A DNA stretch of 64,000 nt, from assembly GCA_025617745.1 (NCBI GenBank), contig CM046873.1:25899547-25963546 (forward strand). The letters are read 5' to 3'. This DNA comes from Heliocidaris erythrogramma (Eukaryota; Echinodermata; Echinoidea; Camarodonta; Echinometridae). Made by a program: the position numbers and the translations under genes. Position 1 is the first letter of the stretch. Each line of letters begins with the position of its first letter. Below are positions 46,618 through 60,923 of the stretch, in pieces. The notes below the pieces were generated by a model. That model was given only the letters and a program-made list of their open reading frames with translations, did no database searches and was not told the DNA's origin.

Positions 46618-48079
46618 TCCGCCTTTACTTCAATATTCAATTATTTGTAAATGTATAATAAAAGCTTCCAGGATGCTGTGAAAGGTAGTTTTGTGACTGA
46701 GAATGATACCCTGATAAATCAACGTTTGTTCCGTCACTCTTTCCCCTTTCATATCTTACTTCACCCTTGTGAGTACATTGGACGCTATTTTTTTTTTCTA
46801 GGGGGGATACTGTGAGGAGAAAGGAAAAAACGGAGAAGACAGAGAAAAAGAGGCGGTTGATATCACGGTGGCCATCCATGGTGTATGGATGGCTCTGTGT
46901 CACAGCGCCCTCGTGGTCTTTCCGAAGCCTACGCAAAACCTACTAATGGGCTCACATACGTAATTCACGGCCCCTTTCACTTACGTGTTATAACGAAGGT
47001 TGTCTAAACATTATATTTTGAACATCGCTCGGGAGAAATCGTTTAAATTCACAGGATAGAGACAAAATATAAAAATTCCCCAAATGAAGTACCTCAAAAA
47101 AAGATATTTAGGCTTAAACAATGCTAGCCGAAACAGTGGAAGTGCACTAGTGATAAAATAAATTCTTTAAAAAAAAAATAAAAGGCTAGCCAATTTCAGC
47201 TAAGGTGTGAAATTGGAAAGAGTATGTCTATCAAACACCACTTACGCTGTTTAAATTTACTGAGGACAATTAACTGGCGCGAATAATCTGAAGAGATTGA
47301 AGAGCGCCAACATACCAAGAACCAAACAACCAATAATCAATAACGCGAGGAAATAAATTTACCCCGACAGATTATCTTCTTGTTTATGGAGTATAATCAA
47401 CCGAGCTTTTTCTTATCATAATCATCTTTGTTAACCATTGCTGGCTAAATATTGTCTAGGGGGTTAATAATTTGAATGCAGTTGCAATTTATAAAGAAAT
47501 TAAATCTTGGAACGTTTTATTGGTCAGAAAACACATAATAATTTAAATGTTTCCAGAAAATAAGCATATCATATACTGTTTGACACATTTACATTGTACC
47601 ATTAAAAAAGTTTCCTTCCTGCACACCCCTGCAGCACCGAAGAGACCACCATCAGACCAACAATAAACAGAAAGAAAGAAAGAGAGAGAGAGAAAGAGAA
47701 ATAATATCACCCCTATAACAGCAGTGATTCCTGCCGTCCCCGGTCGGTCTGGAGACGGCCCGGCGGCACCGCCGGGGTATATTAACACCATGTATAAATG
47801 TATAAAACCATTCCTTTTCTCATTACAATTCCTTATGTATTCAGTTTTCAGATATAAATCTAAATGCAGATTAGCGTCTAAATAAATAATTTACACATTT
47901 TCAGTTTACCTCTAATAAAAATGGTGTTTGCAGATGTATATCATCAGATTATAATGTTTTACGAGTTGTAACACTTTTTTTTTGTTTCTGTTAAAAAAAC
48001 GATATACATGTAATACATTGTGAATAATGCCTATTCACGTTATGAATTCAGGTTAAAAAATCATCAACAGCAAGCAGGG

Positions 48080-50264
48080 GCGGATCTAGCTTTTTTCCAA
48101 GGGGGGGGGGGGTTTTGACCCAACGACGATACAGAGCATCGCCCACAAGCCGCGTAGCGCGAACCGATTTTTTTGTGGCTATTTTAAACCCCTGTAAGTG
48201 ATGTTTTCCTGGCATCTACTAACGCAATGGAGACCATAAAAAGCAGTCCGTGATAACGTCTTTTTAATGATGGGATTAAAAACCACTTAATCTACATATA
48301 ATATGCATATCTCTTTTGCAGCTTGCGTAGTATATTTCACAATCGCTTTATTTCCGTCTCATTACATTATCAGTCAGCTGTAACGTAATAACAATTAGGT
48401 AATAATAATAAGATTAATTTTTATAGCGCAACTACTAAACTGGTGTAATATGCCTAATGGTGCCTCTATTTTTGGAGAAGGTGCCAATGACTAGGTGCTG
48501 TCCAAGGAAATTCTAAAATGTTGATGGTGAAATCTCTTAAAAGAAAGAATAAGCCCATTACACTACGGTCCAAACACTGCGATTTTAAAAGTTGTGATGT
48601 TATGCCCCGTTCTCACTAACGATACCGACAGGGCGACATCAGACCGATACCACACTGAACAAATATGCTATTACCACAAAAAGCAAAGAATGGGTCGGTT
48701 TGGAATCTGTGAGGGTCGGTTGGGTGGTTCGAAACTATACCAACGATACCAACTACACCAACTACACCAAACTCACCCAATCATAGGACAACTGCTGCAG
48801 AAACATCATGTATAACGTGTTAAATATTTCCACATTTCCACTAATGTTTATGTCCCCTTGGTGCCTCGTGAAGGTTTCTTATTGAAGGGATGTTGGCTCA
48901 TCCGACTGCCTAAGCAAGGTGCACAAGGAGAAAAATGCGATATATTATACTGCTCGCCAACTTACATTTATTATAATTCTTGCACGTTTCTTTCTATAAA
49001 GATTCAATCAATCCACTTACCCTACCCCATTCAGAGACCATCAATATTTCGAACCAGTATACTGATGTGTGCAAATAACTTCAATCAAGTTTACCAATGG
49101 CAAAATTACGTGTGCTCGAGGATTCATGAAGCCAAAACGGAGTGCCATAAAAATTGTGATTGTTTTCAATCATTTTGCCTCTGTTATCATTTACATTCCA
49201 CGAAAAACATCACCCCACGCCCCCCTTTGAATTGCCATGGTATTCTTTTTTAAAGCAAGCCTTTAAAAAGACAAATACTACCTAAGAACAGGGCCTAAAT
49301 CCGTTACGGTCCCAAATACTCTATAAATGGTTGTGTAGTTAAAGGTTTTAGAACCATCGAATTCATAACTAAAGTCACATTTCAATGGAATCTCTCCCTC
49401 AAGGCATCCTTATCATCATGATTTTCTACATGGTTTTGAAAAAAAAAGAAAAACTGCTTTTGAAATCACTCTGTTGTCCTTTATGTTCTTTACATGTTTG
49501 TGGGGTTGTTTGGAAAGAGAGGAAGAAACGTCACCAACATTTTAAGAGAGAGGGAGAGATGGCCAGGGAGGGCGAGGAAAAGGGTACGTTTAATTTAAAA
49601 AGAGGAGGTAATTGATACCAGACGGTTTGAAGAAAAGTCAGACATGAAAGTCCGTGAAAATGAGAGTGAGGGAGGGAAAGAAGAGAGAAAGAAGATATAA
49701 ACACCAAAAGGTTGGGAGGTACCTGTGATCACAATGGATAGCAAGACAATCGAGAGAGAAAAAGAGAGAGGGGAGAGGGGGGTGAGAGAGGAATGGAGAG
49801 TGTGAGTATCGAAAGAGTAAACTAATTTGGTATAATACTCCAAACTGATATTTTTTTCTTCTTCTTTTCTCAAGTATCCAATGAAGAATATTTTCAGGTG
49901 AGGGGAATATGGTTGAGCTTGTGTTAAAACTCAATTTTCCTCAATAAACAATTGAACAATATCATAATTGCGATTACACCTTATGACCACGTGGTCTGTA
50001 CACGAATAAACATTACTCTTCAAGAACTACTTCCCTAAAATATGTCATGAGATATTAATTTGTTTTATTTCTAAATCTAAAGAAGGGGAATATTTATACT
50101 GTCGTTCGTTTCCATTCAAGGTTTTTTTTAATGTTATTACTTTCCTCTTCTACTAAACTTAATCTTGTTTCATATCCAAACTTACACTGGCCTAGTTCTT
50201 GATTTTACTTTTAATCATGAGTAAAAAAAACGGAACATCATGAATATAGTAGAGTATGTATTTA
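48080..50264. other. Intergenic, no gene seen (unit 3; unit 2 counterpart 25886-28054)
   Basis: Contains a G-run after the truncated element, a CCAACTACA tandem motif near 48748-48770, a GA-rich tract near 49680-49800 and unassigned AT-rich sequence. Open frames here are short and mostly translations of low-complexity tracts. Confidence 0.5.
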
Positions 50265-51943
50265 CAGTGCGTCCCAGAAAAAACGAAACTCTAAAACAAA
50301 GGGTTACTGTGACCATAAATGAAAGTAAATACATCTACTATGTAGATCTACATGTTGAAAATATTGAAAGACTATGGTGGTGTATTCCGACCTAAGTATA
50401 GGTCGGCTGTTCGGACACCTTGTTGGTGATATAAGGTCGTACCGTCTGTCTATGGGTAAGGTTGATAAATGTCAGAAATATTAAAGATTTCCCCATGACA
50501 GACGGTTATTTCTGTCTACATCCGTACGTGCTTTACCGAGCAGCAGCATTTTGAAAATGACATGTAAAAACCCAAACGGATTTGGGTTAAACCGTGAAGA
50601 CGTTAGGATTACATGCCAAAATGGCTAAAGGGTAGTTCCAGCTTTAACAGCAATGGTACATTATACTATTAATGCATGGTTAGGAGTGCGTTGGTGCGAT
50701 CTGGCAACACAAAGGTTTTTATCGTGGTGTACTATAATATAGTACACCACGTATATTATACGCACGAGGCGCAAGCCGAGTGTGTTGGACACCACGATAA
50801 AAACATGTGTGTTGCCGGATCGCACTAACGCACGAACTCACAATCATGTATTAATAGTTTTATAAAACGGGTCGGCAATATGCTTATTAAGTCTATAAAA
50901 ATGGTTACGAACCCCATAGAAATGCCGAGAGTCGCACAGTCATGGAGGCTGCCATTTGCTTTCGGATTACATCTCATAAGCGCAGCCAACAAGAGTCATG
51001 CGCGTTTCAGAGCGCACATGTAATCCCTGCGCTAAAATGACAATTAAACTACGCAATTTCATTCCGTTTTAAGTTTGCACGCACCAGAGTTACGCGTACG
51101 CGCAGCTCAGCCGTGCATAAGTGCCTTTTTGCCGTGCATTAGCACTTTTTTGCACGGTCACGTGGTGTTATTTGACCAATCAGGATGGCTACATACTTGA
51201 ACCCGTTTTATAAAAAATACCCTTGTGTGATGGCATGCAATCAATCAAAAATTCATAAAACACTGGTCAATACCAATTTCAACGGTGGCAGGGGCATACG
51301 CCCAAGCCACCGCCCCCTCCCCACTTCCAAAATCGATGGAAGTGCCCTCCGTGTGATGAAAAAGGTGCGCCTCCTGAGGAGGGAAAATGCCATCTTTATA
51401 TTTTCTCTGCCTTATTTGCCCTTTCTACCTTGTATTTTCATTTGATAACAATGGAAAGTGCCATTGATATTACCTTTGTAAAAAAAAAAATGTCACCTTT
51501 CTATCCGCTTTGTTCTTTAAAGAAACTTAATTTCAAAAAAATCATTTTGATTGAAGGTACAATTTTATTTAACCCCAACTTCGACAAAATATTTACCATC
51601 CTTTATTGTATGTTGATGGCATTATCCTTGCCCTCATTGAAAGAAATATATGACGACAGTCTTCTCACAGTGTTTAAGAAAACCATGTTACATTTGGATC
51701 ATGTTCGCATATGATCCTAACGTTTTCACGGTTTTACCCAAATCCGGCACAACTGAGTTTTTACACGTTATCTTCAAAATGCTGCTGCTCGTTAAAGCAT
51801 GTACAGATGGATACCATCGAGGTATCATTGAAAAGCATAATACATCTAATTTTATAGAAAATACATAATTATTGTCATGGAGCACATATTGTAGTCACAT
51901 TCACCCTTTGTTTTCGGGTTTCTCTTTTTTCTGGGACGCACTG
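50265..51943. mobile_element. Long inverted-repeat Tc1/mariner-type element (unit 3)
   Basis: Near-identical to the unit 2 copy, with the same TA flanks and nested hairpin. It was duplicated with the unit, not inserted anew. Confidence 0.85.
50665..50858. mobile_element. Nested hairpin short element (unit 3)
   Basis: Same structure as the unit 2 hairpin, carried along by the segmental duplication. Confidence 0.75.
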
Positions 51944-52124
51944 TATATTGTACTCATTCATTATTCACTGGTGAAACTAGTAGCCATGACTGCAGCGTTA
52001 AAACTAGTTAGCAATCAACTCCCCCGGTGCCGCAATGGAGATGTATGATTATCACTCGCGGAGAGTGCGTTTGTGTTGGGTGTGGGTGTGGGTTGTTGGC
52101 AGGGATAAACCACTTCGTACACCA

Positions 52125-52262
52125 GGGGGCGTTTCATGAAAGGACTTGTCAGATATTTTATCCGACAAATTTGCTCTCAGCCAATCAGATGCAAGGATTC
52201 CAGTAGCTTATAACAGTTGTCGGATAAAATATCTGACAACCTCCTTTCTTGAAACGCTCCCC
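52125..52262. mobile_element. 138-bp short inverted-repeat element (unit 3)
   Basis: Same element; carries CTTGAA in the right arm as in unit 1, not CATGAA as in unit 2. Confidence 0.85.
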
Positions 52263-52348
52263 AGGACCGTAGCAGCATTAGAGATTTGCTGGTAGAATTA
52301 TGGGTGTGTTTGCGCATGCGTGATCTATGAGGTTACTTTATGTTACAG

Positions 52349-52487
52349 TTGGTGAGCTACATTTTCCGGTTTGTGGTGATCATACACTCATCAATAATGT
52401 TACTCTATATGTTGGATCTGCAAACAGATAAAGTGTGTGAAGAGCTCTGCAAGTATCGCGTTGGTCTGTATGACTATCCCAAGATAG
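52349..52487 (+). other. Candidate upstream exon of gene 4 with a frame break
   Basis: Copy of the 11566-11704 candidate, same borders and break. Confidence 0.33.
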
Positions 52488-53142
52488 GTGACCGATTTAA
52501 AGATGTATAATCATCAACAAGTATAGAATTAACGTTTTATTCCGCTTGAAGACCCCTAAAGACGACCACCAGTTGATGAATTAGTTTGACAAGTGGCTTG
52601 TACTGATTATTTGAAGTGAAGTTTAATGCAGCGTCTTGCATTGATTGCTATAGACTTGAAAAATTAATCATATTTCAGAAGAAGTGCTCTAATAGTCCAC
52701 CACGCTTTTGGTCCATCAGTGATCCTTGGGTCATGTTGACTTCTGATCGAAAGACTGATATTCAACAACCAGTGCATCTTCTTTACACGCATTTGAATGT
52801 TAAAACCCAAAACCCATCACATTGTGTTCCCGATATTCATTTCTGTTTACATCGATCTGTTCGTACCCGTTTCCTACTTGAAAGAATATGGTAAGTTTTC
52901 ATTAGCTCATATGCCATATTTTGAAACTAGGTTGTGGTCAGTGCCTAAAAAAATCATAAGACAGTATTTCCGACCAAAATGCCAACCCAAATAATAATAA
53001 TATTATTATTATTATTACAATTATTATTATTAATACTATTATTATTATTATTATTATTAACATTAATATTGCGTGTTATAACTCTTATTACCAATACTAT
53101 TGCTATTTCAATAGATGCAATTTAAAGGTATAAAGGTGAAGA

Positions 53143-53331
53143 CAGTGGCGGATACAGGGGGGGCACTTCCGGCCCGTGTGCCCCCCCCCCCCCCCCTGGA
53201 AGATAAGTATGCATTTTGACCATAAAGGATCCACCCTTTTGTCGATTGTGCCCCCCTTTTAGAATGAAAAATTAGGTCTGGCGAAAAAAGAAATTGTCGC
53301 TCCACCCCCCCTTATCCTGGATCCGCCCCTG
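53143..53331. mobile_element. hAT-type short element, internally deleted (unit 3)
   Basis: Same as the unit 2 copy, including the internal deletion. Confidence 0.88.
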
Positions 53332-54595
53332 GGTGAAGATTGTTATCAATATGAATAAAATCATAAAGAGTAGCATTTTGTAGAAGACGTTATCGTAGAT
53401 GGCCAACATGGACATAGAAATAGTCATAATCATTCAATGTTAATGTTTACTCTCGATTTAGGGGCTTAGAATTTCATTAAAACGATAAAACATGTGCTAC
53501 CGTTTTAATGAAACCCGAAAATTCCAGGTAACCTCCTAAATGGCCATCATTTTCCTAAAAGTGTCCGGAAGAGAGTTACTTTTAAACAATATAAATGTTA
53601 TTGTTATGCTTCATCGATATGATGACCCATGAAAGTTTACATAAGTGTGCTTAAGTTTTAGGATAGCCTGGGATTCAAAGTAGTATCCAAAATAGTGATA
53701 AACAAGTTTAGTCTTAAATTATCAAGTAAAATTTTAGTAAAATCATAAAACAGTTTCTTCGGCGGTCATTCTATTTGTACACTGTCGGGTTGCGCGCATG
53801 GAGAGCGGACGGTTCGTGGTGAAATAGCTAAGCGCGATCGAGCATTTCATCTTTTCCACGAACCGTCCTCTTTGTTTACAAACCGATTGTAGCTAAAATA
53901 CCCCGTCTAAAAAAATTGTTATTCATACTATATAAAACTTTAAAACCTATGCTATCAAGCTTTTACATTTATTTTCAATAATCATCTACTTTAAGATGCA
54001 GAAAATTCCGTTTAAAAAAGTCCTTTCCTTTAAACGCGTTTTCAGCAAAACCGAGTTTCGCCTCAAAACACGCAGAAATGACGGTTCGTGGGGCGGGCGA
54101 CGATTTGTTAAAATTATTATGCAGCAATTTAGATATAAATCCAGAGAGGATGCAGTTGTTGATATTGTAGTTGACGATCAAAGTCAAGTATTTACGCGTA
54201 GTGGTAGAATAGTTAAAAATCATATACGTTTAGTACTTTAGTTGTATTTACACTGTATATACATTTTTAGTTGTTTGTTGACTGTTTTATTGAGAAATGT
54301 TGTTTAAAATGTAAACTATAGACCCATGAACATGTATTCAATATACATGTACCATTTATATTATTGTAAATATGTTGTGCTCTCATACCCCGAGAGGGTG
54401 TCGATAGAGTGAATAAAATCTTATGTTATCTTTATACCATGTTTACATGGTATAGAAACTTGGCCCTTTCGAACACTTAGGCCAATGGTATCCTATGATT
54501 TATTTGTATAGATACGATTACAGAAAACCTTCTTGTAAATGAAGAGGGGGCGAGACGATTCTCCCCATATCACTTTATATTTCCAAGATTTTAAC

Positions 54596-55518
54596 CTAGT
54601 CCAAGATTAGCCTAATTTCATCATTATTCCCTAAATCAGGGTCTATCATAGACACTAATATTACAACTCCATGGCGTAAACGCGTTTTGGTCTGGTGGAT
54701 AAAGCGTTGGTCCCATCCCGCCGTACTTGCAAGTGCGTGCTGTCTACGTGCAAAAACATGGACAAAAACATGGTTTTTGCAATATGCTGCAAAGTGTCCC
54801 TTTAAATGGCATTTGTTGCACTTGGCATCTTTGGCTGGACAATCATCTCTTTTATGAGAAGGCGTCTTGCCAGAGCTTCCACACTTCTGGTTCTGCTGCT
54901 TCTTTTTGTTGGAGGTGTTTGTTTTTGTCTTATATCTGTTTGTTTGTTTCACAGCCTCTACATTTACTTCATCTCGTTCATGGAACAACACTGATCGCTG
55001 CTTCCTCACTGTTTCACTTTGTCTTCATTGTTCTACTGCCTTTTCAAGTGTCGGTTGATCATCAAGTTGCAGTCTCTCTGAGAGCTTATGATCTAGCAGA
55101 CCTACAACGATCCTATCTCTGATCATTTCGTCTTTAAGGGCATCATACTTGCAGTGTTCACTGAGACAGAACAGATCAGTTATGAAAATGGGAGCTGTTT
55201 TCTAGCATTGAACTTTGCTCGTTCGAAGATGACGTTGTGATTCTTTACAAAATGTTCATCAAACTTATTCCTGATCACATCATACTTTGTCTTGTCTGCT
55301 CCACTTAGTTTAAATGACATTAGGATATCATCTGCCTGGTCCTCCATCGTGTATATCATTGTGTTCACTTGGGATTCTTCAGTTGAAGAGCAAAGGTTGG
55401 ATGCTTGCCTAAACCTTTCAAACCGGCGTATCCATTTTAGCCATTATTGAGGTGTAGAGAAGTTAAATGCTTTTGGTGGTGCTATTTGATAGGTTGCTTT
55501 TGGCCCAGTTGTTGCCAT
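54596..55518 (-). mobile_element. LTR retrotransposon gag remnant (unit 3)
   Basis: Same remnant, with Ser for the second knuckle Cys as in unit 2. The early stop is retained although a nearby base differs. Confidence 0.8.
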
Positions 55519-55718
55519 TTTCAGAGATCATTCACTTTTCAGCATGTATGTTTACTGACTAAACTACTGCACTAACGTGAAATTGAGTATATGCGGCAAC
55601 ACAAACTTGTACTCACCAGCGATGCTGACTGTCACTTTTCTGGACGTCAAAAGTCACTTTTCAAGCTAAACTATCTCCACTTTGTTACTGCTATCCGCGA
55701 TCCCACTATTTGACACCA

Positions 55719-55866
55719 TGTTGCGTATTGTCAGGTTATTATTCTGGTCTCCTAAGATGGGTTAACACTAATCGACGGTAGGCAATAATTCAGTCAGACA
55801 AGCAATGTTTAGTGACTGATATCTTTAATGCGCCCAATAGCTTCCAACTTACATCATTATGCCACA
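55719..55866 (-). mobile_element. Single 148-bp LTR (unit 3)
   Basis: Same length, same ends and same insertion point as in units 1 and 2. Confidence 0.75.
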
Positions 55867-56300
55867 CCATGTAACAAAATAGGTAGCACTATATGATCAA
55901 ACAATTCACATTGAGTATCAAGAGATAACTGCAATCGTTTAGTTTTTACCAACATACTGAACAAACCTTTCCTAGCTTGAGTCACCTGTTTGGCTATTGC
56001 CTTAGGAAAACTGACATTGTAATTAAATTCAACTCCTAAATAATTAAAGTCATCTACTACTTCAAGTTCATCCCCATTAAAAATAAATCTAGGTACTTTC
56101 CTCACCTTTCCCCTTGAAAAAATAACAATTTTCGTCTTACTCGTATTTACTTGAAGATACGATTTCTCGCAGTACTCCTCCGCAGCATTCAATGCTTTCT
56201 GAAGCTCATCCGGATTTTCAGCAAAAATAAGAGTATCATCAGCATATAACAAACAATAAAGCCTGGAAAAAATGAATATCCTCATCATATCATCCATCAT
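55867..56300 (-). mobile_element. LINE reverse transcriptase fragment (unit 3)
   Basis: Same fragment, frame open as in unit 1. Confidence 0.88.
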
Positions 56301-56435
56301 AGAAAGGCCCCTATAAAATTTAAAATATGACTTTCGAAATCATTCAAATCATTCAAATCATGGTAAAGCTATCTTTTATCTCGGTTGCTACGCTATGTAT
56401 CTCGCACAAATAATAAATGTGCCTTAAAGGCATTT

Positions 56436-56807
56436 GGTAACTTTGTGGAAGCTTGATTTAATAACTTGTTGAATTTTTATATCTGTCTTGTATAATGATG
56501 TTCAGAAGGATAAATAAATAGCCAGGCATAGAAAGGTTTTCAAATATGTTATGCTATTATTAAGATATCTGTGAGTGAATACTCCCATTTAAGAAAGCGT
56601 ATGGCCACACGCTTTTGTCTTACACTGAGTCAATGAGGGGAAATGAGTCTGGCATTTCCGGTCACTTTCATATGTTTACTTTTGTGCAGCACATGATGAT
56701 TTTGAAGTGCTTTTTTCCAATGGGCTTCATTTTTACACCACATTACATACACTGATAGCATGTAAGACCAGACAGGTCATATTTTATCAAGCCTCCACAA
56801 AGTTACC
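56436..56807. mobile_element. Inverted-repeat short element (unit 3)
   Basis: Same element as in units 1 and 2. Confidence 0.75.
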
Positions 56808-57144
56808 TAATCACTTTAAATACGGTAACTATTGAAATGCAAGTATTTTGAGAGAGTGGGGGAGTGTTAACCCAAAGAACCCTCGCCCGCCGAGCCTCTT
56901 CGTCGAGTGCTCACTTGATATTTTGTTGCATTATTAGGTATAACCATACCAGAGACATGGTAAATGTAGTAGAAATTTTGCTGCTCCAAATTTTACAACG
57001 AGTTCTCGGTATTTTTTGCTGATGTTATAAGGTAATCTCATTGACAGGCCTGTACTATACAGATATTTTGTCAAGGTTGAGCAGTTAGCTATATTAAAAA
57101 GCACCCTAATCAATGATTAAATTTTGTTTCATTAATTTGTATAG

Positions 57145-57208
57145 TCGTTGACGCTCACCTTGGTGTTTTTCACCATAGCTACACTGTCATGCGTAGTGGT
57201 GAATTCAG
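57145..57208 (+). CDS. Gene 4 first recognised exon
   Basis: Same as gene 3, including the Gly to Ser (or Met to Ile) base. Confidence 0.58.
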
Positions 57209-59459
57209 GTGAGTCTCAATTTCTTGTTGATGTTGTATTCGGATCATACACTATTCCCTGCTTTAAAATTCATAAACTGAGCATTTTAATCTAATCCAAG
57301 CCACACACCGAGTGAAATATTTTTCCCTGTTGTATAGTCGGTCAATAACTATCCTTGTAATGGATTTTTCAAGTGTGTCATTGAATAGGAAGAACATTCT
57401 TAAGGCAATTAGCATGGTTAGCATTCAAATTCATCTTCAGTTTCCTCCGTTCTACCCGAGAAGGGGATGTATAGTTAGCATTTACATGTATATAATCATA
57501 CATTTTTCTATTCATCTTTCTATATATTTATTCATATAATTATTTATTTTTACTTATTTATTATTAGTTATTAATTTTAGTCTCCTTCATTATTTTCCTT
57601 GAATATCAGCAGCAAAATACTTCTATCAAGGAGTTATCACAGAACTGTGATAACTCATTGCTTCTATTAATCGAATCTCACCTTATACACGCCTTTAAAC
57701 ACACGTTTAAAAATAAAACACTGCAAAAAATTTACATAGGAAAACATATCGTATCGGTGTGCCTGGTAATAAAACAATTTAGCATTGGCTGGCAGTTTTG
57801 GTATGTGTGGTGGAAATTCATGGAAAATTAATTAACTTACTATGAATCCAGTAACCATTCTAAAATGAGGCATGTTATGAGGGAATATCGAAATAAGATA
57901 CATTCATCGCACTTTAAAATCTTCATACCTCAGTCGCATCGCCCAAAAGACTCCACACCGACTCAAAACTGACGACTCTTTGGCCAATGGGGGTAATGCA
58001 ATTTTTTTGTCGTCTATCGTCAGTATGGTGTCGTTTGTGTTAATGTGACTGCCGTAAAACAGATCCGCTTATGAATAAACAATTTCCTTTAACAACCGTA
58101 TTGATTGGACAGACAGCAGATTTTCTTTCAGTATTTATTTTTGGTTAAATTTGACCTCACAAGAGGGGAGTTCATGTCCTGATGGATACAATCTAAAGTA
58201 CACTCTACCGATGTTTGAGCGGTGCAAGATGAAGATGATCAACGGGAGCGAGGTACAGCTCATACCCAAGCTCATCCCTCGAAAATTCGGCGCTAAGAAT
58301 TGCTATGGACAGTTGCACGACGGCATTCCATCGGGCTATCGTGTCTGTCGTATTCCAGGTTGGTTTATCATTTTAGGCGACGGGCATCGAAGGGAAGTGG
58401 ATCTCCCACACCCAAACACCCACACACATAAGCGCATGGGGCGGGGGAAGAAGGCCTGTTTGGTGAACCCTTCCCTCCCTCTCCCCCCCCCCCCCCCCCG
58501 AATATTGGAGGGAAAAGCAATATTCTACCGCCAACGCAAGTTCCGGAACACGCCACCACATTATTTCGGCACCCCATTTCAGATAAGGGCATTGAGAGGG
58601 TTTGTGTACCTCATTGTCTTATTTTATAAATGTTGCACCCAAACTAATATATTTTGATGACCCCTAGATAAATTGTCACTAGAATTAAAATATTACAAAT
58701 TTGCTCGCTCGCTTCACTTTGTCCCAAAATTTAGAAAATGGAAGTTGATATTCTGACAAGCGACAGTAGCTCCTCCATCTGTAAAATTTGTCCTTACACC
58801 TATGCACACACAACACACGCATACCAACACGCACACACAGTTGTTAGTTGTGTAAGTGCTAGCTTTGCGGGATAATTCTAATCGGGATCTCTACTCCAAG
58901 GGGTGCAAGAATCACGTGGATTTCCTCCGTCATAAGTTGTTCGTCATCAGGTGGAAACGTTACAGAGAGAAGACATGAACGTTAAACAAGTCATGATTAC
59001 AATGTAATAAGTAATTGTTTTTCTTCAAATTCTAAAATGTTAAATGTTGAAATATTTAGATTTTCAGATTTTCAAAAGTCTAAATTTGCAAAATTTCAAA
59101 TCAATGATATTTTTGCATTTGAACTTATAAAATATATTTAATTCTCATCACCTGTCTCACGGCTAAATCATGTACCCTTAATTGGGCTTACTATGAAATA
59201 ATAAAGATACTACTTTTTTGTTTATTCCCAATATTTTCATGAATTTTTCCAAGTTAATTTAACTTACTATTATATACTACTTTCTTACTTCTTTATTCCG
59301 TATGTTTCATGCCTACGTTAAAAAGTTGAAAAATAACAACATTCTTTTTCATTGTAGATTGTCTGACGCAGCCTTGCAAGAACGGTTGGTGTCAGGAAGA
59401 GATGACGAACTACACATGCATTTGTCCGCCCGAGTTTACTGGAATACACTGTGAATTCA
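57145..59459 (+). CDS. Gene 4, 5' part: same family
   Basis: Exons 57145-57208, 58132-58358 (or from 58164) and 59358-59459 (EGF1). The EGF1 exon matches gene 2 (D-C-L-T-Q-P-C, E-M-T-N-Y-T), while the four-cysteine module matches gene 3 (Met after K-M-K), so gene 4 is a mix of the two. The next exon (cassette A) would lie beyond the window, past the composite intron insertion. Alternative start ATG|GTAAAT at 56957. Confidence 0.7.
58132..58358 (+). CDS. Gene 4 four-cysteine module exon
   Basis: All four cysteines and both candidate acceptors present; protein as gene 3. Confidence 0.65.
59358..59459 (+). CDS. Gene 4 EGF-like module 1 exon
   Basis: Protein identical to the gene 2 exon; six cysteines. 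Confidence 0.86.
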
Positions 59460-60923
59460 GTGAGTCCAGAAGGTCCCTCTGTCTATTTCTATATCACGCT
59501 ATTGCCTACTGTAATAAATATAGCTTGTGTTTATGCTGGTTCATTTTAAAAAATCAGCTTTCACTGACCCGTTTCCTTGTTGTTGTTGTTTTCTGATTTT
59601 ATTCATATCACCAAAAGGTCAGTGAAGCCTTCCTATTTAATCAATAGGAAAACTTTTGTTTTCAACTGAGCAACAATTTCACAGAAGAAAATGACAACAT
59701 TACTTAGAATCCTAATGAAAAACAATTAATTGACAAGAATGATTCCTATACTACCTTTACTGAATACCTTGACCATATTCATAAATAACGATCTAACCTA
59801 TCTGGCAGGGTCCATTGACTTACCATAAATATAAGGAAATTGAGAAAACTTTATATATTCAAAATTAACGCCGATATTACATCAGCTGACTATAATTAAT
59901 TTTGGCTAATGTGTGTGTGTGTGTCTGTCTGTTCGTCCGTTTGTTTAAAAGCGCTTTTTCCATGGCTTTCCACTCAATCCAGCTGGGTGTTTTTTTAAAC
60001 GTGGTTAAATTGTTCCCAGATTGTCATGAGGGGGGTTGTTTGTAGTATTTTGGTCGTATTATGTAAAGGTTTTTTACATTTCGTAACTTTCTTTGGCAGG
60101 CCCCGAATAAAGCTTCGAAGTTCCCAGTCCTTTCGACCTTTTTCTGGTCAGCGAATTTATTTACATGTATATAGGCATAAGTTTCACGTACGGTTCGCTT
60201 CCACCGTGTACCGTCTATTTGAAGCTGCCTAATACAAGTAAGGCTATATATGCTGATGAATGAACCGATGCACCGCGTGTACATAGATCTACATGTACAC
60301 ACTCGGCCTTCAGTCAGTGTTTTTCCGTCCACGTCCAGTGAATACATGTACATGGTATGGTTGTACATGAAACGTTAGATCTAATCTGAAAACTAGCACT
60401 TGTATTTCAGTCACATCGGACATCGGGAACTGCTCTATTTCGGCTTTAATGTCGAGTGGGGGGTATGGAGGTCCATTTTCCCTCCATAATTCTCCAACAA
60501 GCAAAGAAAAAGAAAGAGAAAGAGAAAGAAAGTTTTCGTTCTAAAAGGGGGGCACAATTATGCATACTTTTCTTCCAAAGAGGGGGCACAGGCCGGATGT
60601 GCCTCCCCTAAATCCCCTAACATATACACCTGTCAGTATTGTTATTTATTTTTAATGGAAACTGAATATTGTATTCTAATAAGTGAAGATGTCCATATAG
60701 CGTTTAATAGATCCACAAGTTCCATAAGATATTCATTTTCAGTGTATATGTTCTAAGATTTTTATTAATTCCTTCAATGCATAAATACTTATCCTACCAG
60801 GGAAAAAATATCAGAAGCCTAAACATGTCAGTGGAAGCCCTACAAATCTTATCGCTTTTCATCACAACAGCTAAACTCTCTCTTTTTCTCTCCCTCTCTC
60901 TTCTTTCAACATTCCACTATATA

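Larger units (their letters stand above)
37472..59693. repeat. Tandem segmental unit 3 (22.2 kb, contains gap)
   Basis: Third copy. It is about 3.7 kb longer than unit 2, almost all from the composite insertion between about 37660 and the N gap inside the EGF-cassette intron. From 41364 onward it follows unit 2 closely, with small indels, one of which breaks the reading frame of the first FAMeT exon of gene 3. Confidence 0.93.

Noticed and set aside
294-59459. One giant gene made of repeated modules across all units
   Set aside because: Each unit has an in-frame TAG at the natural end of the FAMeT domain, and the N-terminal-type exons recur after it. Separate tandem genes fit better, although no transcript evidence is available here.
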